In this document: one piece after another, positions 25,300 to 34,196 of the stretch
Layout: each line of letters opens with the position of its first letter
Numbering within the stretch: position 1 is the first letter of the stretch
Source of the DNA: Desulfovibrio sp. JC022
GTDB lineage: Bacteria; Desulfobacterota; Desulfovibrionia; Desulfovibrionales; Desulfovibrionaceae
Assembly (NCBI RefSeq): GCF_010470665.1
Contig: NZ_VOPZ01000008.1
Span: forward strand, 62,001 to 126,000
Direction of reading: 5' to 3'
Length of the DNA: 64,000 nucleotides
Position numbers and translations under genes: made by a program
The notes under the pieces: model-generated
What the model was told of the DNA's origin: nothing
What the model saw: the letters and a program-made list of their open reading frames with translations, nothing else
Databases searched by the model: none

Positions 25300-26613
25300 T
25301 TATTTCTTGCGGGCAATGTAAAAAACATACCCAAGGTAATCATGGTACTTACGCATAATTTCCATTTCCTTTTCATTGCTATCCACAACAGCCTGCGCCT
25401 CAGCTGAACCGGAATGTTTTTCAATAAACGCGGGGGTGGCTTCCGCAATTTCCTTGTAAAAAACATCCCACCAATCAGCTTGCGGAAGGATGAAACGGGC
25501 TACAACCTCAAAGCCCTGCTGCTCAAGAATAGCAACATTCTCGGCAGTTGATTTCATTTCCGGGTAACCTTCATTCCAAAACCCTGCGGCTTCTTCGGGC
25601 CGTTCTTCTGCGGTCCAAGTCATTTCGCTAACGGCCATCCAGCCTCCGGGCTTCAGGAACTCTTTCCATTTGGAAATTCCGTTTTCAAAACCCATCAGAT
25701 AAATTGCGCCTTCGCTCCAGATCAGATCAAAAGAACCGGGCGCATAGTCCAGCTCATTCATATCACCCTGCTGCACTGTAATGCGCTGCGCAAACCCGGC
25801 ATTTTCAGCACTAATTGTCAGCTTATCTAACGCAAGCTGCCAATTATCCACAGCTGTAACCGCGAAATCCGTACCGTCGCAGAGAGCGAGGGTCTGCAAA
25901 CCAGTTCCACACCCCACATCAAGCACCTGCGCATTGTCCGCTAATCCGCTCACGCATGACAAAGCCCGTCTAGTTGTCTCACTACTGCCCGGTCCCAGTC
26001 TGGAAAGTGTCGAAAAAAATTCAAAGAATAATTCCATATATCTCTCACTTGCTTTTTGTATTTTCTGTATCCGTTGCGGTCCTGCCGACCATTTGCGGAT
26101 CAAGCGTATTTCATCATCAGGTATCTGCAAATATTCCAGAAACTGCTGGTGTCTATCCGGGTGGGTGCGCTCGAATGCTTTATGCCAGTCTTCCATGTCC
26201 TTTTCATTGAACCCGGAAGAACGCAGCACTTCGACCCACGCAGCCTTGTCCATCTTTGCGGATTTCACATCCGGGGAACTTTTCAGAATCCCGGAAATAA
26301 ACTGCCGCTGTTCATGGAGCGAGGCGATCTCCTCATTAAGCTCCTTGAGACGCGCTTGCAGCACCCCGCTTATGCCGCTCACCGGAGAATCAAGAATCAC
26401 CTTGATCTCCTTAAGCGGTATCCCGGCCTTGCGGTAATGGCAGATCTGAGCCAGCCGCTTTTCTTCCTCTTCGCCATATGAACGATATTCACCTTTCATA
26501 TGTTTGGACGGGGAAAGCAGCCCGATTGAATCGTAATAAAGCAGCGTACTGCGCGAGAGGCCGTATTTCTTAGCCAATCGCCCCACAGTCAAACCTGATG
26601 ATGTTTTAACCAT
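25300..26613 (-). CDS. MerR regulator fused to SAM methyltransferase
   Basis: A 437-residue three-part protein. Residues 1-112 are a MerR winged helix (TVGRLAKKYGLSRSTLLYYDSIGLL) followed by the dimerisation coiled coil. Residues 121-177 form a small W/H-rich domain (WHKAFERTHPDRHQQFLEY) also encoded alone by the next gene. Residues about 190-437 are a class I methyltransferase with motif I VLDVGCGTGLQT, FDLIWSEGAIYL and a C-terminal HDYLGYVFYIARK. The ligand or substrate is unknown. The ATG at 26613 has GGAG 6 bases upstream. A perfect 12-base palindrome lies just before the gene, suiting autoregulation. Confidence 0.82.
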   Translation of the reverse strand: MVKTSSGLTVGRLAKKYGLSRSTLLYYDSIGLLSPSKHMKGEYRSYGEEEEKRLAQICHYRKAGIPLKEIKVILDSPVSGISGVLQARLKELNEEIASLHEQRQFISGILKSSPDVKSAKMDKAAWVEVLRSSGFNEKDMEDWHKAFERTHPDRHQQFLEYLQIPDDEIRLIRKWSAGPQRIQKIQKASERYMELFFEFFSTLSRLGPGSSETTRRALSCVSGLADNAQVLDVGCGTGLQTLALCDGTDFAVTAVDNWQLALDKLTISAENAGFAQRITVQQGDMNELDYAPGSFDLIWSEGAIYLMGFENGISKWKEFLKPGGWMAVSEMTWTAEERPEEAAGFWNEGYPEMKSTAENVAILEQQGFEVVARFILPQADWWDVFYKEIAEATPAFIEKHSGSAEAQAVVDSNEKEMEIMRKYHDYLGYVFYIARKK

Positions 26614-26625
26614 AATTAACTCCAT

Positions 26626-26637
26626 GCATAGCTATGC
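26626..26637. promoter_or_regulatory. Palindrome before the MerR-methyltransferase gene
   Basis: GCATAGCTATGC is a perfect 12-base palindrome 13 bases ahead of the start codon. MerR proteins bind dyads in their own promoters, so this is a candidate operator. Confidence 0.35.
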
Positions 26638-26690
26638 CATAAACCTAACATGAACTATGAAGTTATAGACAGGTCAACGAGTTTTTTGAT

Positions 26691-26776
26691 GCCTCCGGCG
26701 GCTTGGGAAGGGAAACTTTTGCAAAAGTTCCCTTCCCAAGCCCCCAACCCTTCAAAACCTTTCAATAAGCTTCGCA
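26691..26776 (+). repeat. Intergenic hairpin element, long-stem variant
   Basis: Head GCCTCCGGCG, then stem GCTTGGGAAGGGAAACTTTT / AAAAGTTCCCTTCCCAAGC with a small loop, then a diverged spacer and tail AAGCTTCGC. The head faces the MerR-methyltransferase start. Its stem is unrelated in sequence to that of other copies. Confidence 0.75.
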
Positions 26777-26804
26777 TATAGCTTTTCTAGACTAAGAAAT
26801 AAGA

Positions 26805-26842
26805 AAAGCCTGCAATATATCGAAAGATATTGCAGGCTTTTT
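26805..26842. terminator. Terminator downstream of the first acyl-CoA ligase
   Basis: AAAGCCTGCAATAT pairs with ATATTGCAGGCTTT, and T-rich tails occur on both sides. On the minus strand it follows the ligase gene and one intergenic element. The gap 26614-26962 holds this terminator between two inverted copies of the element. Confidence 0.75.
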
Positions 26843-26866
26843 GCTAGACATATTTTATAAACTAAC

Positions 26867-26958
26867 CGGCGAAGCCCAACTAAAAAAGTTTGGGATTCTA
26901 AAACCCTTTTCAAAGGGTTTTAGCCCCCGGAGGAACTCCCGGTAGAGCCGCCGGAGGC
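26867..26958 (-). repeat. Intergenic hairpin element
   Basis: On the minus strand: head GCCTCCGGCGGC, a 20-base insertion-like segment, stem TAAAACCCTTT / AAAGGGTTTTA, GAATCCCAAACTTTTTTA and tail GGGCTTCGCC. The head faces the ligase stop codon. Confidence 0.75.
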
Positions 26959-26962
26959 ATTC

Positions 26963-28609
26963 TTAAGCCTTGGCGTCAGCCTCGTCCTTGGCGCGGATCT
27001 CGGCACGCTTGATCTTGCCGCTGATGGTCTTGGGCAGCTCTTTAACGTAATTAATGATGCGCGGGTATTTATAGGGCGCGGTGACCTTCTTGACATGATT
27101 CTGCAATTCCTTGGTCAACTCATCGCTGCCTTCATATTCAGGCGCGAGAACGACGGTAGCCTTTACGGCCTGACCGCGCACATCGCAGGGCACGCCAGTT
27201 ACGGCGGCTTCCACAATTGCATCATGAGTGATCAGCGCGGATTCAACCTCAAAGGGCCCGATGCGGTAACCGGAACTTTTGATCAGGTCATCGGTACGTC
27301 CGAGGAACCAGTAATAGCCGTCCTCGTCCATCCAAGCCTTGTCACCGGTCTGGTAGTAACCATCGACCATGACGTTCTCGGTCTTCTGCGGTTCGTCAAG
27401 ATATCCAGTAAACAATCCCACAGGACGGGGATCAAGCTTCACGCAGATCTGGCCTTCCTCACCGGGAGAACAGAGATTACCTTCAGTGTCGATAAGCGCA
27501 ATATCCCAGCCCGGACAGGGTTTGCCGATGGAGCCCGGCTTGGGCTTCATGTTGGGAAAAGTTGCGATCTGAAGCACGGACTCGGTTTGACCGTAACCTT
27601 CGTAGAGAGGCAGACCTGTGGCTTCCTTCCATGCTTCAAACACGGAAGCATTGAGCAGCTCACCTGCTGTGGTGCAATGCTTGAGCGCGGAAAGGTCATA
27701 CTTTGAAAGATCTTCGCGAATCATGAAACGGTAAACTGTGGGCGGTGCACAAAAAGAGGTAACCTTGTTATCCGCAAGAACCCTGAGCAGCTCGGAAGGT
27801 TCGAACTTGCCGCGGAAATCCCAGACAAAAACAACAGCACCGGCCATCCACTGACCGTAATACTTACCCCAGACAGCCTTACCCCAACCGGTATCAGCGA
27901 GAGTCAGATGAACGTCACCGGGCTCAAGGTCATGCCAGTAAGCCCCGGTCACATAGTGGCCCAACGGATAGTTGTGGGTGTGCTCGACCATCTTGGGCTG
28001 TCCGGTGGTACCGGAAGAAAAGAAGATGAGCAGAGAATCATCTCCGCCAGCGCAATCAGACGGGCGGGGAAATGTATCAGACGCTTCATCACAAATGGTT
28101 TCGAAATCGAGCCATCCGTCGTGCAATTCGCTTTCTCCGGCCTGAACCATCACCTGAAGAGAGGGACAGTTTTTGCGTGCTTCATCAGCACGGTCAGCCA
28201 CGGAATCTTCGGCAATAATTCCCTTGATCTTGGCAAAATTCACCCGGAAATCAATGTCCTTCACAGTAAGCAGATTGGGAGAAGGAACAGGTACAGCTCC
28301 GATCTTGTGGCAGGCCAGCATGGTCACCCACCAATCAATGCGGCGGTAAAGGATAACCATAATCCGGTCGCCCTTCTCCACTCCGGCCTTGCTCAATGCA
28401 TTGGCGAGACGTGCTGACTTTTTGGAAAAAAAGTCGAAATCTTTTTCAGTGCGGGCACCATCCGGTCCGATGTGGATCATTGCCAGCCTGTTGGGATCAT
28501 CGGCAGCGATAACATCCACACAATCAAAGGCAAAGTTATAATTATCGGGAACTTCGGTCTTGTATTCGGCACAGAACTCTTCGTGAGAGCCGTATTTCTG
28601 CTTTTCCAT
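26963..28609 (-). CDS. Acyl-CoA synthetase (medium-chain type)
   Basis: An adenylate-forming acid-CoA ligase of 548 residues. Motifs in order: FFSSGTTGQPK (P-loop-like), YGQTES, YYQTGDKAWMDEDGYYWFLGRTDDLIKSSGYRIGPFEVE (hinge region) and the catalytic lysine in KTISGKIKR. The N-terminal half resembles medium-chain or aromatic acyl-CoA synthetases more than acetyl-CoA synthetase. It activates a carboxylic acid to its CoA thioester using ATP. The start at 28609 has GGAG about 10 bases upstream. It follows an XRE-cupin gene on the same strand across a 203-base gap with a three-way inverted repeat. The exact acid is unknown. Confidence 0.87.
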   Translation of the reverse strand: MEKQKYGSHEEFCAEYKTEVPDNYNFAFDCVDVIAADDPNRLAMIHIGPDGARTEKDFDFFSKKSARLANALSKAGVEKGDRIMVILYRRIDWWVTMLACHKIGAVPVPSPNLLTVKDIDFRVNFAKIKGIIAEDSVADRADEARKNCPSLQVMVQAGESELHDGWLDFETICDEASDTFPRPSDCAGGDDSLLIFFSSGTTGQPKMVEHTHNYPLGHYVTGAYWHDLEPGDVHLTLADTGWGKAVWGKYYGQWMAGAVVFVWDFRGKFEPSELLRVLADNKVTSFCAPPTVYRFMIREDLSKYDLSALKHCTTAGELLNASVFEAWKEATGLPLYEGYGQTESVLQIATFPNMKPKPGSIGKPCPGWDIALIDTEGNLCSPGEEGQICVKLDPRPVGLFTGYLDEPQKTENVMVDGYYQTGDKAWMDEDGYYWFLGRTDDLIKSSGYRIGPFEVESALITHDAIVEAAVTGVPCDVRGQAVKATVVLAPEYEGSDELTKELQNHVKKVTAPYKYPRIINYVKELPKTISGKIKRAEIRAKDEADAKA

Positions 28610-28739
28610 TTTCTTATATCTCCACGGAGGATGCACTAGCATCCCATTGCTGTTGTTTGACGTAAATCCTCAAATGTAAAAACCGTGCTTTTTACCGCAG
28701 GCCGCGTGTCGCAATTACGCGTATAACACTGGCGACCTG

Positions 28740-28815
28740 TAGCGTGACGTCCAAAAATAAATCCATATTTATTTTTTTTAAATTCATCTTGATGAATTTA
28801 ACGGGCGCCACGCTA
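28740..28815. repeat. Three-way-junction inverted repeat
   Basis: The outer stem pairs 28740-28752 with 28803-28815 (TAGCGTG with CACGCTA, plus 5 more pairs after one mismatch). It encloses two perfect hairpins. One is AAAAATAAAT / ATTTATTTTT (28753-28776, loop of 4). The other is TAAATTCATC / GATGAATTTA (28779-28800, loop of 2). The minus-strand stop codon of the XRE-cupin gene forms the structure's edge. Confidence 0.75.
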
Positions 28816-29370
28816 TAGAATTACGTCAAGCATCCGTGCGGATTTGCCGTCAAGACCTCGCAGGGCGTGGGGAGTGTTGGAATCAAAGTACAGGGAATCA
28901 CCCTCTTCAAGCTCAAGGATGGAATCATCCAACCTCAATTCAAGGCGTCCTTCGAGCACGTAAATGAACTCCTGCCCGCGATGGGTGGTGAAATTCATCT
29001 CGGAAACCTCTTTGGACGGAACTTCAACCATGAAGGGTTCCATGCGACGGCCCACAAATGTGGATGCAAGGTTTTTGTAATCGTAGTCCTTGCGGCGATC
29101 TACATTAAATCCTTTGCCGTTGCGCACCAATGCGTAATTGGTCAAATGGGCCTCGCTGCCGGAAATCAGCACTGTCAGGCTGACTCCGCAAAGGTGAGCC
29201 ACATCCATCAGGTAACTGACCGGGATTTCCACAGTACCGGATTCATACTGCGCGGCACGTTCAGGGGTCACCCCAACCTTCTCGGCCAGTTCTTCAACGC
29301 TCATGTCCACTGCATCACGCAGGCCGGCCAGCCTCGGTGCAATTTCCTTATAAGCCTGTTCGTTACTCAT
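28813..29370 (-). CDS. XRE-cupin transcriptional regulator
   Basis: A 185-residue regulator: helix-turn-helix of XRE type at about 14-70 (MSVEELAEKVGVTPERAAQYESG) and a cupin domain at about 110-185 (THRGQEFIYVLEGRLELRL, DSLYFDSNTPHALRGL). Proteins of this layout sense small molecules through the cupin and control catabolic or biosynthetic genes. It precedes an acyl-CoA ligase on the same strand and is paralogous to the regulator at 31188. The likely job is control of the ligase and itself. A GGAGG-type site lies 4-8 bases before the ATG. Confidence 0.88.
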   Translation of the reverse strand: MSNEQAYKEIAPRLAGLRDAVDMSVEELAEKVGVTPERAAQYESGTVEIPVSYLMDVAHLCGVSLTVLISGSEAHLTNYALVRNGKGFNVDRRKDYDYKNLASTFVGRRMEPFMVEVPSKEVSEMNFTTHRGQEFIYVLEGRLELRLDDSILELEEGDSLYFDSNTPHALRGLDGKSARMLDVIL

Positions 29371-29381
29371 AAAGCCTCCAT

Positions 29382-29465
29382 GCCTCCGGCGGCCCTGCCG
29401 GGGGCCTTAAACCCTTTTTGTAAAAAGGGTTTAAGAATCCCAAAAACTTTTATTAGGGCTTCGCC
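29382..29465 (+). repeat. Intergenic hairpin element
   Basis: Head GCCTCCGGCGGCCC, hairpin CTTAAACCCTTTTT / AAAAAGGGTTTAAG, AATCCCAAAAACTTTTATTA and tail GGGCTTCGCC. The head faces the XRE-cupin start codon 11 bases away. Confidence 0.8.
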
Positions 29466-29492
29466 GTTGTTGGCGGTAGTTTGGTCTATAAA

Positions 29493-29530
29493 AAAGGGGC
29501 CTTGCGGGAGCAAGGCCCCTTTGCGTTTTT
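29493..29530 (-). terminator. Terminator after the second acyl-CoA ligase
   Basis: AAAGGGGCCTTGC pairs with GCAAGGCCCCTTT. On the minus strand it lies directly after the ligase stop codon and is followed by TTTTTTATAG. Confidence 0.8.
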
Positions 29531-31175
29531 ATGCGTCAGGGTAAAGCTCTTCAGCCATATCCCGAAGTTTGTATTTCTGAATCTTGCCGCTTGCGGTCAT
29601 CGGGTAAGCGTCAAGGAAAGTGATATACTTAGGAATCTTGTAGCGGGAAATCTGTCCGCGACAAAAGTCGATTACATCCTGCTGGGTCATTTCCACGCCA
29701 TCCTTGAGGATGATAAATGCGCCGACCTGCTCCCCGTACTTTTCACTGGGAACACCGGCCACCTGTACGTCGAGAATGCCGTCCATAGTGTAGAGGAATT
29801 CCTCGATTTCACGGGGATAGATGTTCTCGCCGCCACGGATGATCATATCTTTAAGACGTCCTGTTACATCAACGTACCCTTCTTCATCCATGGTGCCTAA
29901 GTCACCAGAATGGAGCCATCCTTCCATATCGATAGCGGAATTGGTGGCTTCGGGGTTGTTGTAGTAACCCTTCATGACATTGTAACCGCGACAACAGATT
30001 TCACCGGTTTCACCAGCCGCGCACATCTCGCCTGTTTCAGGATGGATGATAGCGACTTCGATTTCAGGCATGGCCTGCCCGACTGTCTCGGTACGACGTT
30101 GAAGATTATCGGTCATACGGGTCTGGGTCATAACCGGGGAAGCCTCGGTCAAACCGTAACAGATGGTGATGTCGGTCATGTTCATCTTGTCCATAACCTT
30201 CTTCATGACCTCGATAGGACAGGGCGACCCGGCCATAATCCCGGTCCGCAATGAAGAATAATCGAACTTACTGAAAAGCTTATGTTCGAGAATAGCGATA
30301 AACATGGTCGGTACGCCGTAAAGGGCGGTACACTTTTCCTGATCAATTGAAGCCATGACCAGCAGCGGATCGAACCCTTCAAGAATGACCATGGTGGTTC
30401 CGTGGTTCACTGCGGCAAGTACGCCGAGAACGCAACCGAAACAATGAAACAGAGGTACAGGCAGACAGAGACGGTCACCGGGTTTGAAAGCCTGGTTTTC
30501 ACCGATCCAGAACCCGTTGTTGCCGATGTTGTAATGGGTCAGCTGTACACCCTTGGGGAACCCGGTGGTTCCGGAAGTGTACTGCATGTTGACCACGTCA
30601 TGAGGATCAAGAGTCGCCTGACGTTCTTCATAGTCTTCTTCAGTGGTAACAGCGGAAAGGTTAACCACCTCGGCCATGGAATACATGCCGCGGTGCTTTT
30701 CCTGACCGAGAAAGAAAACCCTTTTAAGGTCTGGAAATTTCTCGCTCTTAAGGTAACCGCGTTCCTGAGTTTTAAGTTCAGGAATAAGTTCATAAGCGGT
30801 CTGGAGGTAATCGATCTCCCTGAAACCATCGATGATGACAAGGTTCTCGCACTCGGACTGCTTGAGCAGGTATTCCAGCTCAGTGGTGCGATAAAAAGTA
30901 TTAACAGTCAGCAGAATGGCCCCGATCTTGGCGGTGGCGAACTGCAAGGCCACCCAATAAGGCACATTGGTGGCCCAGACAGCAACCTTCTCGCCTTTTT
31001 TGATCCCAAGAGCCATCAGCCCCATGGCGAGGTCATCCACCAGCTCACCGAACTCACGGTAAGTCAGGCGGAAATCGCGATCCACATAAACAACGGCTTC
31101 CTGATCGGGCCATTTTTCAACAGCCTCGTCCAGCAACGCTCCGAGTGTAATTTCCCTGAGATGTGATTGTTCCAT
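29529..31175 (-). CDS. Fatty-acid/acyl-CoA ligase, AMP-binding
   Basis: A 548-residue AMP-forming acid-CoA ligase of the FadD-like group. Motifs: [11 protein letters not shown] (near 190), [10 protein letters not shown] (near 330), [16 protein letters not shown] (near 420), [20 protein letters not shown] (near 440) and the catalytic lysine in [13 protein letters not shown] near the C-terminus. The WGK-type N-terminus ([19 protein letters not shown]) is typical of medium- to long-chain ligases. Its gene lies 12 bases after an XRE-cupin regulator, so the two form an operon. The substrate is not fixed by sequence. Confidence 0.88.
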   Translation of the reverse strand: MEQSHLREITLGALLDEAVEKWPDQEAVVYVDRDFRLTYREFGELVDDLAMGLMALGIKKGEKVAVWATNVPYWVALQFATAKIGAILLTVNTFYRTTELEYLLKQSECENLVIIDGFREIDYLQTAYELIPELKTQERGYLKSEKFPDLKRVFFLGQEKHRGMYSMAEVVNLSAVTTEEDYEERQATLDPHDVVNMQYTSGTTGFPKGVQLTHYNIGNNGFWIGENQAFKPGDRLCLPVPLFHCFGCVLGVLAAVNHGTTMVILEGFDPLLVMASIDQEKCTALYGVPTMFIAILEHKLFSKFDYSSLRTGIMAGSPCPIEVMKKVMDKMNMTDITICYGLTEASPVMTQTRMTDNLQRRTETVGQAMPEIEVAIIHPETGEMCAAGETGEICCRGYNVMKGYYNNPEATNSAIDMEGWLHSGDLGTMDEEGYVDVTGRLKDMIIRGGENIYPREIEEFLYTMDGILDVQVAGVPSEKYGEQVGAFIILKDGVEMTQQDVIDFCRGQISRYKIPKYITFLDAYPMTASGKIQKYKLRDMAEELYPDA

Positions 31176-31187
31176 GAAATTCCTCTC

Positions 31188-31754
31188 TTATTCCGGGAAA
31201 TAAAGAACCGCGTAGATATCACACTTCTCGTTACCTTCAGCAGCAACATAGTGCGGAACCACGGAATTGAAATAAACGCTGTCGCCAGCTTCAAGTACGC
31301 TCTCTTCCTTACCGTAAACAACCTTGAGTTTACCGGAAACAACGATGATAAATTCCTCACCTTCATGGGAGGTCATTTTAGGATCGGCATCTTCAGGCTG
31401 AATTTCAATAAAGAACGGTTCCATATGGCGATCGCTCTTGCCCTTGGCAAGTGAGAAATACTTCATGGAAGCAGTCTTTTCCTGATCAGAATGCATGGTG
31501 AACTCTTCCTTACGTTCACCGAGCTTTACGATAAGGGGATCTTTGCTGACCTGATCATCAAGAAAAGTGCCGAGTCTTACGCCAAGGGCTCTGGCAATCT
31601 TAAGTAGGGGACCTAGAGAGGGGTATTTTTCTTTTTCTTCTACAGCTTCAAGGAAATCAATTCCAAGGCCGGTACGTTTGGAAAACTCTTCAAGACTGAT
31701 GCCCTGCTTTTCCCTGAATGTCTTAATGCGATGTCCTACTTTTGCTGTGCTCAT
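31188..31754 (-). CDS. XRE-cupin transcriptional regulator
   Basis: A 188-residue regulator with an N-terminal XRE helix-turn-helix (about 10-65, KQGISLEEFSKRTGLGIDFLEAVEEKEKYPSLGPLL split over the two helices) and a C-terminal cupin (about 115-188, SHEGEEFIIVVSGKLKVV and GDSVYFNSVVPHYVA). It lies 12 bases before the FadD-like ligase and is similar in layout to the regulator at 28813. It probably senses an acyl-CoA or related metabolite and controls this operon; this is inference. Confidence 0.88.
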   Translation of the reverse strand: MSTAKVGHRIKTFREKQGISLEEFSKRTGLGIDFLEAVEEKEKYPSLGPLLKIARALGVRLGTFLDDQVSKDPLIVKLGERKEEFTMHSDQEKTASMKYFSLAKGKSDRHMEPFFIEIQPEDADPKMTSHEGEEFIIVVSGKLKVVYGKEESVLEAGDSVYFNSVVPHYVAAEGNEKCDIYAVLYFPE

Positions 31755-32078
31755 AACTCCCTCTACTGGTCTGAACCCGTTTTTACGGCATTTTGATAAA
31801 CTTACGAAAAAAATCTAAAAATGAGTACTTACATTAATATCGGTCATTTGTCATCAATACCAACATTGAAACACTTATTTTTAACAATCATCAAAGCGGC
31901 AGTCAGCCTAAATCTTCCTTTAAAAAAAATGAAGAACAAAAATAGCCCTTAACAGGTTTTTTTCAACATTGGCAAAGAATGTTATAATTGTGCGCCGATG
32001 CAATATTTTGCTAGTAGAATTTTTCGTAAATATTATCTATAGTGCGCATAAATTTCAGGATATCAAAAGGAACAATCA
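31755..32078. other. Divergent AT-rich control region
   Basis: A 324-base gap between the XRE-cupin operon and the TPR gene. It is AT-rich. TATAAT at 31983-31988 is a good -10 for the TPR gene, with a weak T-rich -35 region about 17 bases upstream. No other feature is evident. Confidence 0.4.
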
Positions 32079-32837
32079 ATGGCCGCGGCAGATCATAATA
32101 CAGACAGACAGACAATAAAAGGTGTCTTCTCCAGCCAGAATGTGCAAAAGATCGGCACAGGCACCACCGTGCGCCGGACCATCAGCAAAATGTACTGGAT
32201 GGCTGAAGAACTTAATCCTGAGAATGTAGAAGTTCAGGCCCTGAACACAAGCTACGTACCTGCCGGCCCCAAATCCGTGGTTACCATGGAAGAGTTCCTA
32301 TCCAAATACTCCCCCGAGCCAGAATTCTACGTTTCTACTGTGTATCCCAAGATAAAAGAGCTGGGCAACACCATTGAGCGTGGAGAAAAAGCAAGACAGG
32401 CCGGAGCCACCTACAGTGCGGAATTTGAATTCCAGAACGCGCTGGATGTGGATGAAGAGAATGTAAAAGCCAACTTCGGCCTCGGGCTGACCTACATGGA
32501 ACGCGGGGAAAGCAACAAGGCCAACGATATTTTTAACAGACTGGTCAAGCTTGATGCGGCCTTCCAGACCGAACACAAGCACCTGTTCAACGAATTCGGC
32601 ATCAACCTGCGCAAAACAGGTATGCAGGATCAGGCCATTGATTACTATGAACGTGCACTTGAAATGACCAGCAACGACGAAAATCTGCACTACAACATTG
32701 CCCGTGCCTATTTTGAAAAAGGCGTACTCGACAAGTGCTCCACCCACCTGAAAAAAGCCCTCGACCTGAACAAAGACCACACAGAGGCTGCAAAATTTCT
32801 TGAATTTTTAAAGAAACATCATCCTGATCAGGCGTAG
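32079..32837 (+). CDS. TPR-repeat protein
   Basis: A 252-residue soluble protein. The N-terminal 100 residues are unassigned (GTTVRRTISKMYWMAEEL...). From about 110 on there are at least four tetratricopeptide-like helix pairs: KANFGLGLTYMERGESNKA, FNEFGINLRKTGMQDQAIDYYERAL, LHYNIARAYFEKGVLDKC and HLKKALDLNKDHTEA. TPRs mediate protein contacts; no partner is indicated by neighbours. It is monocistronic with a terminator at 32857. Confidence 0.75.
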   Translation: MAAADHNTDRQTIKGVFSSQNVQKIGTGTTVRRTISKMYWMAEELNPENVEVQALNTSYVPAGPKSVVTMEEFLSKYSPEPEFYVSTVYPKIKELGNTIERGEKARQAGATYSAEFEFQNALDVDEENVKANFGLGLTYMERGESNKANDIFNRLVKLDAAFQTEHKHLFNEFGINLRKTGMQDQAIDYYERALEMTSNDENLHYNIARAYFEKGVLDKCSTHLKKALDLNKDHTEAAKFLEFLKKHHPDQA

Positions 32838-32856
32838 AGACTACATCACAGACAAG

Positions 32857-32896
32857 AAAACTCCCCTTCCATCAAATGATGAAAGGGGAGTTTTTC
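32857..32896. terminator. Bidirectional terminator between TPR gene and rsmB
   Basis: AAAACTCCCC pairs with GGGGAGTTTT around an inner CATC/GATG stem. T-runs occur on both strands, between convergent genes. Confidence 0.8.
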
Positions 32897-32900
32897 GTAT

Positions 32901-34181
32901 CTACTTCTTTTCCAGCAAAGCTGAATAGAAAAATTCATGCAGTTCCGAATCCGGCGGCGTGGTCCATTCCTTGAGCGGGACTGCGTCCTTGTGCCGTTTG
33001 AGAAAGGCCGCGATCTGGCGTTCATTCTCGTCCGGGTTGAGCGTGCAGGTGATGTAGGCCAGTTGACCGCCCTTGCGTATGGTTTCCCAGCTATTATCAA
33101 GAATGCGGGATTGCAGCTGAACCAGAGAGTTCACATCTTCCGGGGTGCGCTTAAACTTGGTATCCGGCCTGCGGGAAAGTACTCCCAGCCCGGAACAGGG
33201 AACATCAAGTAAAGCTGTGCCGATGGACTCCGCTGCCAGCGGCGGCTTAATAGCCGAAGCACGGAAAGCCGCCACCGAAGGAACATCCCTTTTCAAAGCC
33301 GCCAGCCTGCGCTTATGGGGATCACTGGCAATGATCGGTGAAATTTTCTTTGAATGAAGGAATCTTGATTTACCGCCACGCCCGGAACAAGCATCCCAGA
33401 CCGGAACAGGCCACTTGGAAGGCTCCAGCACGGCAAGAGCTTCGCGGGCAGCATAACTCTGACGAATTACAAACTCTTTCACTTCCTTGAAAGCCAGCGG
33501 CCAATAACCGGAATAGAAAGCAAATGCCTGACCGTCAGATGCGATATGGTCGCCCTCTTCCAGCAGCTGCTCGGCTGCAGCTTTAGCCTTGCTGTCTGTG
33601 GTATCGAGAACAAAGCCTGCTGCGGGCGGACAAATCTGGGCTTCCAGATACTGCTCAGCCTTATCACGGCCATAGCTATCCACCCAAAGTTCTACAATCC
33701 ATTCAGGACAGGAATAATAGGCGGAAAGAAATTCTATTTCAGAATCACAGCGGCGACGGAAAAAATCTTCATCCGCTCCGTCTTCTGCCAGACTGGCTAC
33801 TTTGCGCAGTACAGCATTTGCCAGACCGCCAAGTTTACCGCGGGAAAGACGCTTTGCGGAATCCACACCCCAGTCCACGGACGCATAAGGAGGGACATCC
33901 ATATGCAGGATCTCATAAGCAGCCATGCCCAGCACTCGCATTATAGGCTGCGGCAGCCCGTCAGGACGGGAAAGAAAGCAGCTAAGGACCGATTGCAGCC
34001 TCAATCGCATACGCAGGTAACCATAAAGGATTTCAGTAACAAATCCACGGTCACGCGCATCCAGCTTCGAAGCTGTAAGGGCATCGTCCAGAACAGCCTG
34101 TGCATCCGCACCGCCATCAATGGCGCGGGTTACGCAATCAAAAGCAATCCCTCTGGGGCCGGGCAAAATATTTTTTTTCAT
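32901..34181 (-). CDS. rsmB: 16S rRNA m5C methyltransferase, RsmB-like
   Basis: RsmB (Sun) methylates C967 of 16S rRNA. The 426-residue protein has a NusB-like helical N-terminal domain (about 10-140, DRGFVTEILYGYLRMRLRL and LRVLGMAAYEILHMDVP split by others), then the methyltransferase fold. Motif I is weak but present as WDACSGRGGKS. Motif IV is LLDVPCSGLG, and the catalytic Cys is in ITCTLNPDENERQ. It is the last gene of the hisS-aspS-def-fmt-DUF116 cluster, which supports an RNA-modification role. RsmB and RsmF specificity is inferred from domain layout. Confidence 0.88.
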   Translation of the reverse strand: MKKNILPGPRGIAFDCVTRAIDGGADAQAVLDDALTASKLDARDRGFVTEILYGYLRMRLRLQSVLSCFLSRPDGLPQPIMRVLGMAAYEILHMDVPPYASVDWGVDSAKRLSRGKLGGLANAVLRKVASLAEDGADEDFFRRRCDSEIEFLSAYYSCPEWIVELWVDSYGRDKAEQYLEAQICPPAAGFVLDTTDSKAKAAAEQLLEEGDHIASDGQAFAFYSGYWPLAFKEVKEFVIRQSYAAREALAVLEPSKWPVPVWDACSGRGGKSRFLHSKKISPIIASDPHKRRLAALKRDVPSVAAFRASAIKPPLAAESIGTALLDVPCSGLGVLSRRPDTKFKRTPEDVNSLVQLQSRILDNSWETIRKGGQLAYITCTLNPDENERQIAAFLKRHKDAVPLKEWTTPPDSELHEFFYSALLEKK

Positions 34182-34196
34182 CAGCGGAATCCCGGC

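Noticed and set aside
28740-28815. Possible tRNA (76 bases, cloverleaf-like)
   Set aside because: It has only two inner arms, no anticodon or T-arm signature (no GGTTCGAATC-like box), and AT-only stems.
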